Shown one piece after another: positions 1 through 4,260 of a stretch of DNA of 6,367 nucleotides; position 1 is the first letter of the stretch, and every line of letters begins with the position of its first letter. Origin of the DNA: Deltaproteobacteria bacterium (lineage in GTDB: Bacteria; Desulfobacterota; Desulfarculia; Adiutricales; Adiutricaceae); the NCBI GenBank assembly GCA_031267005.1, contig JAIRZX010000693.1, positions 1 to 6,367 on the forward strand. Reading direction: 5' to 3'. The position numbers and the translations under genes were made by a program. The notes beneath the pieces were generated by a model that was not told where the DNA came from, searched no databases, and saw nothing but the letters and a program-made list of their open reading frames with translations.

Positions 1-126
1 GATACCAGTTTTCCATAAAGGCATATTCGGCAACAAAGGACGTAGCCCCAGCAAAAAACACGCGATGAAGCTCGTTGCCCGAACGAACCGGATACTCTAA
101 ACTGGGCGGTCGAGTATAAGGCTCAT
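1..126 (-). pseudogene. Possible 5' fragment of a gene following the ISP remnant, apparently frameshifted
   Basis: An ATG at 126..124 directly abuts the TGA of the upstream remnant (TGAATG), a common operon junction. From this ATG the frame gives MSLILDRPV and stops. Adding one C in the CCC run at 104..106 would instead join it to an open, protein-like frame that runs off the left edge and reads ...PSLEYPVRSGNELHRVF, then FAGATSFVAEYAFMENWY. That second frame has no ATG start of its own apart from a late Met. I do not recognise the protein. Neighbouring sequence shows two similar one-base shifts in G/C runs, which makes the frameshift reading plausible. It remains an inference from frame and composition alone, and the stretch could simply be non-coding. 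Confidence 0.3.
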
Positions 127-741
127 TCAGGAGAAGTCCAGCCTGGGCAATCCCTTTACGATCCGCATTGTTTCCAGGCCCACAGTTATCACCCGCAAGA
201 GAAGAGCCAGTATGTATCTGGGCTCGTCGTGTTCCTGAGCCCAATCGTTAGGATCGTTTCCTATTCGGAATCCTTGTCCGTCTTGACCTGGTAGCGCTCC
301 ATGATCCAGTCGATGGCGGACTTGCCGTTCACGACGTACTCGTACGCCTCCAGCGTGATATCCTCCACTCGTACGAGATCGCTGTACTGGATGACAGTCC
401 TGTCGGCATTCCCGTCCGACCTCTTCCAGAAACGCATCTTTTCCACCTGAAAGCGTCCGGTATCGGCCCCCGTTGAGCTTGGCGGGATACGGCTTCACGG
501 TCTCATATCCAAGATGGAATTTAGCAAGCGCCTTCCCGGCCTCGACAAATGCCAGGAAATCATGGGCATTCGATACAAGAGGAATCCTCGGGAGAGATTT
601 CTTTAGATCTACCGAGAATGTCTCACGAAAGTCAGAGGAATGGAGAATGCCGTAAACATAATGGAAGATCTGAATTTTTGAGTCGCGGGGGATCTTATTA
701 CCGAATTTTCTTTTCCATTCGCTCAAGATCCAGTTTTCCTC
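127..741 (-). pseudogene. C-terminal remnant of a type ISP restriction-modification / helicase-like enzyme, truncated and frameshifted
   Basis: The translation carries the typical end of large type ISP restriction enzymes (helicase plus N6-adenine methylase polypeptides of well over 1000 residues). Recognisable pieces are FHYVYGILHSSDFRETF, LKKSLPRIPLV, GYETVKPYPAKLNG, then VEKMRFWKRSDG, ITLEAYEYVVNGKSAIDWIM, YQVKTDKDS, then NDPNDWAQEHDEPRY, LLRVITVGLETMRIVKGLP and a TGA stop. These pieces lie in two frames. The first shift is at the G/C run 467..471, where one base looks inserted. The second is near 265..268, where one base looks deleted, which restores the frame, so roughly 200 bases are out of frame between them. 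Family-like sequence begins near 741 (EENW), where composition jumps to very GC-rich. The whole N-terminal nuclease, helicase and methylase part is therefore missing, and an active enzyme is very unlikely. The indels could be real decay or sequencing error; the 5' truncation is real either way. Confidence 0.75.
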
Positions 742-955
742 CCCGCCGCGGCCCGCGGGGAACTATAAGCCGGAAACTCGGGGGCGCCTCGGGGCCCGGC
801 GCCCGCGCCGCCGTCGCGAAACGCGATCCCGGCCTTCCAGGCCGCGATCCGCCCCAAGTTTCAAACCAGGCGGTCCTGGGCAGGCTGGAGGCGATCCTGG
901 GCAGGGGGGGGCCGGTGAACTCTCGGATTCACCTACTGATTTATGCGAATAGACA
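742..955. other. GC-rich gene-free stretch between the ISP remnant and the proteinase operon
   Basis: I see no convincing gene here on either strand. The composition is much richer in G and C than the remnant to its left. It contains a GC inverted repeat (CCCCGC at 741..746 with GCGGGG at 755..760), a run of eight G at 904..911, a two-copy 21-bp repeat, and a small inverted repeat (GGTGAA 914..919 with TTCACC 928..933). The last lies just downstream of the 75-codon ORF but has no U-tract, so it is not a clear terminator. Confidence 0.5.
869..910. repeat. Two-copy 21-bp tandem repeat
   Basis: The core GCGGTCCTGGGCAGG (870..884) recurs as GCGATCCTGGGCAGG (891..905), one mismatch, with a 21-base period. 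It lies in the gene-free GC-rich stretch. No function is apparent. Confidence 0.6.
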
Positions 956-1183
956 CTAGTCTCCCGCGCCGCCAGGCCTTCCGCCGTCCGTCCCAGAGTC
1001 AGGATCCCGGACGGCCACGCCGTCCTTTCCGGGGGGCGAAATTTTTTTGGAGTCTTCCGCGATGGGGGGAACGAGCGGTATGTTACGGATTACGAAGCTT
1101 GAACCCGGCGGTCCCGACGTCTGGATCAGATGGGGGCCCGGGTACACAATCTTATACGGTTTCCATCCTGGTCTGGCTTTCAT
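956..1183 (-). CDS. Small hypothetical protein coupled to the SDH proteinase gene (75 aa)
   Basis: I do not recognise this protein, but the start is well supported. The SDH proteinase stop TGA is followed at once by AGGAGG, a 5-base spacer and ATG (TGA AGGAGG CATCC ATG), which suggests translation coupled to the proteinase in one transcript. The N-terminal half (MKARPGWKPYKIVYPGP, then HLIQTSGPPGSSFVIRN) is a normal mix of aromatic, basic and hydrophobic residues. The last 25 or so residues are Gly, Asp, Pro and Arg rich and low in complexity, and could be extension into non-coding DNA after loss of an original stop. There is no signal peptide, membrane segment or cysteine/histidine metal motif. 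The operon position suggests it acts with the proteinase, possibly as a partner or regulator, but that is inference from context only. Confidence 0.6.
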   Translation of the reverse strand: MKARPGWKPYKIVYPGPHLIQTSGPPGSSFVIRNIPLVPPIAEDSKKISPPGKDGVAVRDPDSGTDGGRPGGAGD

Positions 1184-1188
1184 GGATG

Positions 1189-1194
1189 CCTCCT
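1189..1194 (-). promoter_or_regulatory. Shine-Dalgarno site of the 75-codon ORF
   Basis: AGGAGG on the minus strand starts directly after the proteinase stop codon and lies 5 bases before the ATG at 1183. It is a perfect ribosome binding site and the main reason for accepting the small ORF. Confidence 0.75.
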
Positions 1195-2364
1195 TCAGGT
1201 ACCCAGTCGTTTCCAGCTTCCTGGAATTTCAATTACCCTCGCGTCAAAATCCATGCCGGAATTGCGGGAACAGGTTATATAGTGCTTAAGTTCAAAAGCA
1301 TGAGCCAATCTGATACTTTCGATTTCGCCCGCTAAAGTTGCGACTTCAATCGTTGCCTCCGGACCCTCCAGCGGGTTCCGGCTTGCGGAATCCACGCTGA
1401 ACTGCGGTAATATTTGAGCCGCAACGTTCGAAGGCAAGCTGGCCAGGGTGTTATGAATGAATCGCCTTGATTGGAGGTTCTTCATCAGTTCGCCGTATAC
1501 GTCAAATGCAGTGTTGCATTTCATTTCGTCGCAATAGTCCAGCCAAATATCCCACATGATTAATTCAAGCTCGGCGTCCGGTTCCGTAACCTCCAAGCCG
1601 ATTTTTTTCGCTTCTTTCCGGCTTACGGCGTACCCGTGATGATGATACGATGAATTGAGAGCGTCCACGATAGAGTCGATCTTGGCCTTGTCTCCTTTAA
1701 GATGGGTTTCCAGCAGTTTCGCTCCAAGCGACAAGGAAAGGCGCTGGCATTTTTTCGATTCGCCGATAGACAGAGGGTTGATTGCGTCTGCAAGCGAGTT
1801 TAACGCCGAAGCCAAGCACGCTTGATCCGTTATCCCGGCGTCTGAACGTATGAAATCAAAATAGTGCCTTATGTCTTCAGTGCTGATCCAAAATTGTTTG
1901 TCCCGACCGAACTTGTCCGGCATGTCAACACTAATCTGGGTATCCACCGGACCGAGATTCGAAAAAGGATGCATCACGATATCGTCAGCGCCGAGAGCCA
2001 GCAAGGTTGCCGCGCTGAAGGCCGTGTACGGAACCAGGACAGAGATCTGTTCGAACCTTTCCCGGAGGATGTTAATAATCCGCAACGCGGTTATCGGATC
2101 GCCTCCGTTGCTGATTATAAGGAAGTCCGCTCGGGTGTCTTCCTTCGGAACTGCCTGCACCTGCTCTATGAGGGGAAGTATCGCATCGCCCGCCATCTCC
2201 AGCGAGGCTTGCGGCCGGATGGAGGTAACGTAAGAGATCAGCGGCTTGCCCCTGAGCAACTCGCACCTGCGGAACAGGTCTTTGCGGTTATCGTATCCCA
2301 AACTTAAATCTCCCCCCTGGGCCCAATAGAATATCGACTGGCGTTGCCCGACGTTCCAGAGCAT
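1195..2364 (-). CDS. SDH-type serine proteinase (SppA/ClpP-fold, serine dehydrogenase proteinase family)
   Basis: Likely a cytoplasmic serine peptidase of the SDH proteinase family (Pfam SDH_sah type), named from an archaeal enzyme reported to degrade serine dehydratase; the substrate here is unknown. Numbering from the ATG, KPLISYVTSIRP (40-51) opens the domain. FLIISNGGDP (81-90) corresponds to the family's oxyanion-side GG-D motif. VPYTAFSAATLLALGADDIVM (111-131) holds the expected nucleophile Ser117 in SAAT, followed by SNLGPVDTQ (135-143), the family's LGPxDxQ signature. HHHGYAVSRKEAKKIGLEV (about residues 235-255) is the usual end of the core. The 389 residues include a C-terminal tail of about 100 residues beyond it, which I do not recognise. 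No signal peptide or transmembrane segment is evident, unlike typical SppA. A second start, TTG at 2301 with a much better ribosome binding site, would give 368 residues. Codon use is more AT-rich than in the genes to the right, suggesting transfer. It is followed directly by a coupled small ORF. Confidence 0.88.
   Translation of the reverse strand: MLWNVGQRQSIFYWAQGGDLSLGYDNRKDLFRRCELLRGKPLISYVTSIRPQASLEMAGDAILPLIEQVQAVPKEDTRADFLIISNGGDPITALRIINILRERFEQISVLVPYTAFSAATLLALGADDIVMHPFSNLGPVDTQISVDMPDKFGRDKQFWISTEDIRHYFDFIRSDAGITDQACLASALNSLADAINPLSIGESKKCQRLSLSLGAKLLETHLKGDKAKIDSIVDALNSSYHHHGYAVSRKEAKKIGLEVTEPDAELELIMWDIWLDYCDEMKCNTAFDVYGELMKNLQSRRFIHNTLASLPSNVAAQILPQFSVDSASRNPLEGPEATIEVATLAGEIESIRLAHAFELKHYITCSRNSGMDFDARVIEIPGSWKRLGT
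2309..2317 (-). promoter_or_regulatory. Strong Shine-Dalgarno for an alternative TTG start of the SDH proteinase
   Basis: GGGGGGAGA on the minus strand lies 7 bases before TTG at 2301..2299, codon 22 of the ATG version. The ATG at 2364 has only GGAAAGG two bases upstream, which is poorly spaced. The residues after TTG (GYDNRKDLFRRCELL) resemble the usual beginning of family members, so TTG may be the true start. Confidence 0.45.
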
Positions 2365-2396
2365 AGCCTTTCCGATAAGGCCGACATCTATGTCCT

Positions 2397-2424
2397 ATTA
2401 TACTGCTTCCGAGGGGAGTTGCAA
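2397..2424 (-). promoter_or_regulatory. Sigma-70-like promoter for the SDH proteinase operon
   Basis: On the minus strand a perfect TATAAT -10 box (2402..2397) is preceded by TTGCAA (2424..2419, 4 of 6 matches to TTGACA) with a 16-base spacer. Transcription would begin near 2390, about 25 bases before the ATG at 2364 or about 90 before the TTG at 2301. This supports the proteinase and its small partner having their own promoter, separate from the acetyltransferase. Confidence 0.55.
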
Positions 2425-2478
2425 GCAGAATATGTAGCGCCATTAGTTGATTCCACCGCGAAAACTCTCCCCTCTCAT

Positions 2479-2508
2479 CCACCCTCATTGATTCCACCCT
2501 CATTGACA
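2479..2508. repeat. 15-bp tandem duplication
   Basis: CCACCCTCATTGATT (2479..2493) is followed directly by CCACCCTCATTGACA (2494..2508), identical in the first 13 bases. It sits upstream of the proteinase promoter, roughly at -90 to -120, where an activator or repressor site could lie. No known operator is recognised. Confidence 0.5.
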
Positions 2509-2580
2509 CCCAAGAGAGAGTCGGCAAGCCAACCGCAAATGCCCTTTTTTGCCCTAAATTTAGAACGCTTGAATTTTTCA

Positions 2581-2849
2581 GTATCCGTTCACGGGGAGTG
2601 GCAAATCGGCCTTTCGGGGGGGCCAGAAGCCCTTACCAGATGACTCATGGTATCCTTTCACGGGATGGCCTGGGCACATTCCAGGCTTCCGGACAGCTCC
2701 CTCCAAAACTGGCCCGTCACGCCCGGGACAGGCCCATTACCTCCTGACGCTTCTTCCGCTATCCCCGATGCAAGGCTGGCCACCCTCCCCGCCGACGCCG
2801 GGCCTGCATTCGAGCTGACGGGTTGCCTGTTCTTCCCGTGAACTGTTAC
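2581..2849. repeat. 15-bp motif present three times, one copy inverted
   Basis: GTATCCGTTCACGGG at 2581..2595 recurs as GTATCCTTTCACGGG at 2650..2664, one mismatch, 69 bases on. It appears again in inverted orientation as CCCGTGAACTGTTAC at 2835..2849, two mismatches to the reverse complement of the first copy. The three lie between the acetyltransferase stop and the left block. They could be binding sites or remnants of a dispersed repeat; the sequence does not say which. Confidence 0.5.
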
Positions 2850-2902
2850 CTCGGCTTCCCCTACCCAGAAGATCGGACTTCCTGGCCCAGCGGGTGCCCA
2901 AG

Positions 2903-3841
2903 TCAGATGACGTAGTCCCAAAACTCCTCCTGGAGGGCCTCGGCGGGCATCTTCCTGTCCGAGAGAAGCTGGAGTTCTGTGTTCTTAACGCTCACCTTCG
3001 TGCGCTCGGGGATGCTCTTGGTGATGAAGGCGTTGGATCCTATGACCACGCCCTCCCCTATCACGGTGGCCCCTCCCAGTATGGAGGCCCCGGAGTAAAT
3101 GGTCACGTGGTCCTCTATGGTGGGATGCCGCTTCACCCCGTCGAGGAGCCTGCCTCCCCGGGTGGAGAGCGCCCCCAGGGTGACGCCCTGGTAGATTTTC
3201 ACGTGGTTGCCGATGATCGTGGTCTCGCCTATGACTATCCCCGTTCCGTGGTCTATGAAGAGGTGGTGGCCTATGGACGCGCCGGGGTGGATGTCTATGC
3301 CGGTGACCCCGTGGGCGTGCTCGGTCATCATCCGGGGTATGAGCGGCACGCCCAGGAGGTGGAGCTCGTGCGCCGCCCTGTTCACCATGATGGCGTAGAT
3401 CCCCGGGTACGAGAGTATGATCTCGTCACGGTTGAATGCCGCCGGATCCCCCTCGTATGCCGCCTCCACGTCCGTCGCGAGCACCCTCCTCAGATCCGGA
3501 ATCCGCCCCAGGAAGCTCCTGGCGACCGAAGCGGCCTGGGCCTCCGGATCTTCGGGCCGGGGGTCCATATGCCTCAGGGCCTGCCTTATCTGGCTCTGGA
3601 GCCGGAAGGTCAGATCCTCCAGGAGCTCCCCCACGTGGTACTCGATGTAGCCGGCCTTCAAGGGCTTTTGGGAGAAGAATCCCGCGAAGACGAGGCTCCT
3701 TATAAGAACGAGCGCCGCCAATATGGAGTCCCTGTTAATCTGGTCCTCCGCTTCTATCTTGATGAGCTCCGGGATCTCGGCGTAGCTCAAGGTTATCGCC
3801 GCGACCAGGTCCTTCACGCCGTCGCTTAACCGCTGCGTCAT
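2903..3841 (-). CDS. cysE: Serine O-acetyltransferase (EpsC/CysE type)
   Basis: Cytoplasmic enzyme transferring acetyl from acetyl-CoA to L-serine to give O-acetylserine, the acceptor for sulfide in cysteine synthesis. It has 312 residues: an alpha-helical N-terminal domain (about 1-165), then a left-handed beta-helix of hexapeptide repeats (about 180-280). MTEHAHGVTGIDIHPGASIG (172-191), FIDHGTGIVIGET (195-207) and IYQGVTLGA (216-224) are the family signature. By analogy with E. coli CysE, Asp183 and His198 form the catalytic pair, and His239 in RHP lies in the serine/CoA site. The protein ends in WDYVI; a terminal Ile is the residue by which CysE-type enzymes dock into O-acetylserine sulfhydrylase. 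ATG 3841 was chosen because GGAGG and a G-run lie just upstream; the frame opens to 4003, but those extra 54 codons look non-coding. It follows the cysteine desulfurase cargo gene after 419 bases, the gene pairing known from family 2A encapsulin loci. It carries its own ribosome binding site; no promoter was recognised. Confidence 0.93.
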   Translation of the reverse strand: MTQRLSDGVKDLVAAITLSYAEIPELIKIEAEDQINRDSILAALVLIRSLVFAGFFSQKPLKAGYIEYHVGELLEDLTFRLQSQIRQALRHMDPRPEDPEAQAASVARSFLGRIPDLRRVLATDVEAAYEGDPAAFNRDEIILSYPGIYAIMVNRAAHELHLLGVPLIPRMMTEHAHGVTGIDIHPGASIGHHLFIDHGTGIVIGETTIIGNHVKIYQGVTLGALSTRGGRLLDGVKRHPTIEDHVTIYSGASILGGATVIGEGVVIGSNAFITKSIPERTKVSVKNTELQLLSDRKMPAEALQEEFWDYVI

Positions 3842-3843
3842 CG

Positions 3844-3855
3844 CTCCCCCCCTCC
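3844..3855 (-). promoter_or_regulatory. Shine-Dalgarno region of the serine acetyltransferase
   Basis: The minus strand reads GGAGGGGGGGAG, then CG and the ATG at 3841. It contains GGAGG at workable spacing and decides the start in favour of MTQRL over the upstream in-frame start at 4003. Confidence 0.65.
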
Positions 3856-4042
3856 GCGCCGGTCTTGCCGGCTCGGGCTTTCGGCCTGATCGACCCATCC
3901 GGAGCCGCCGCGACGCGAGCCCCGATCGAACCCATGAGGCCGCCGCCTGAATCCCCGGTGCCCGAAACCCCCGCCGCACCGGCATGGCCCGCCGTCCCGG
4001 CATGGCCGCCGCTGCTTGAGAGTCCCCCGCGTCTGAGAGCTC

Positions 4043-4102
4043 CTACCCGGCCATAGGACGTTCCACTGGCGGTTCCGCTTCCGCTGGCGGTTCCGTCTGC
4101 AT
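4043..4102 (-). CDS. Possible 19-codon leader ORF upstream of the acetyltransferase
   Basis: ATG at 4102 opens MQTEPPAEAEPPVERPMAG and ends at TAG. An AAGG sequence lies about 10 bases before the start, a weak ribosome binding site. The middle of the peptide (TEPPAE then AEPPVE) is made by the 18-bp tandem duplication. The frame has a stop three codons upstream of the ATG. It could be a real leader peptide, a fossil of a Pro/Glu-rich protein end, or chance in GC-rich DNA; chance is the default. Confidence 0.15.
   Translation of the reverse strand: MQTEPPAEAEPPVERPMAG
4061..4096. repeat. 18-bp tandem duplication
   Basis: TTCCACTGGCGGTTCCGC (4061..4078) is followed directly by TTCCGCTGGCGGTTCCGT (4079..4096), 16 of 18 bases identical. 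The period is a multiple of three, so it keeps reading frame. Within the 19-codon ORF it encodes the six-residue repeat TEPPAE / AEPPVE. Confidence 0.7.
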
Positions 4103-4166
4103 TGCGGATTAACCTTGACTGAGACGACGGGACGGGCTTTTTTTGCGCTTCCGGCGCGGCGAGGTC

Positions 4167-4216
4167 GGGCGCTCCGCCCCGGCCGACCGCCCCGGCGCGG
4201 CCCCCGGGCGGTCGGC
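4167..4216. repeat. Two GC-rich inverted repeats just downstream of the desulfurase stop
   Basis: GCCGACCGCCC (4182..4192) pairs perfectly with GGGCGGTCGGC (4206..4216) across a 13-base loop. Next to it GGGCG (4167..4171) pairs with CGCCC (4175..4179) across 3 bases. Both would form strong RNA hairpins about 45 bases or more after the desulfurase stop, but no T-tract follows on the minus strand. They could stabilise the 3' end, slow polymerase or mark processing; a classical intrinsic terminator is not shown. Confidence 0.5.
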
Positions 4217-4260
4217 GGCGGTCTTGGCCCCGCCCTCTTTGGCGCCGCGCCTATCCCTTA

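Larger units (their letters stand above)
2365..2902. other. Intergenic region between the acetyltransferase and the SDH proteinase operon
   Basis: No convincing gene is present on either strand. The stretch has a GC-rich right half (about 2640 to 2902) and an AT-richer left half. The left half holds a promoter for the proteinase operon, a 15-bp tandem duplication, a perfect 10-bp palindrome CTAAATTTAG at 2554..2563, and part of a 15-bp motif family. I see no hairpin followed by a T-tract that would end the acetyltransferase transcript. Confidence 0.55.
3842..4260. other. Spacer between the cysteine desulfurase and acetyltransferase genes
   Basis: No full gene is present. The stretch is GC-rich and holds two GC inverted repeats near the desulfurase stop, a run of seven T on the plus strand (4138..4144), an 18-bp tandem duplication and a possible 19-codon ORF read toward the acetyltransferase. 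I found no good -10/-35 pair. Whether the two genes share a transcript cannot be decided from sequence, and 419 bases is long for a simple operon gap. Confidence 0.5.

Noticed and set aside
914..933. Inverted repeat GGTGAA/TTCACC as terminator of the proteinase operon
   Set aside because: Only a 6-bp stem with an 8-base loop, and on the minus strand it is followed by a C run instead of T residues.
549..959. 136-codon plus-strand ORF across the ISP remnant and GC-rich stretch
   Set aside because: It overlaps recognisable minus-strand ISP sequence and crosses the composition junction, with no domain of its own.
2658..2921. 87-codon minus-strand ORF starting with TTG inside the end of the acetyltransferase gene, preceded by AGGAGG
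   Set aside because: The apparent ribosome site is just the Glu-Glu codons of the acetyltransferase tail, and the translation is low-complexity Gly/Ala/Ser/Pro with no recognisable domain.
2894..3829. 311-codon plus-strand ORF opposite the acetyltransferase
   Set aside because: It is the antisense shadow of a clearly conserved gene with all its signature motifs on the minus strand.
3842..4003. 54-codon in-frame extension of the acetyltransferase to 4003
   Set aside because: Arg/Ala/Pro/Gly-rich sequence unlike the family's N-terminus, while ATG 3841 has a purine-rich ribosome site directly upstream.
4114..4144. TTGACT on the plus strand and a run of seven T that might be a promoter or terminator
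   Set aside because: No -10 box at proper spacing, no plus-strand gene before or after, and only a weak 5-bp stem before the T run.
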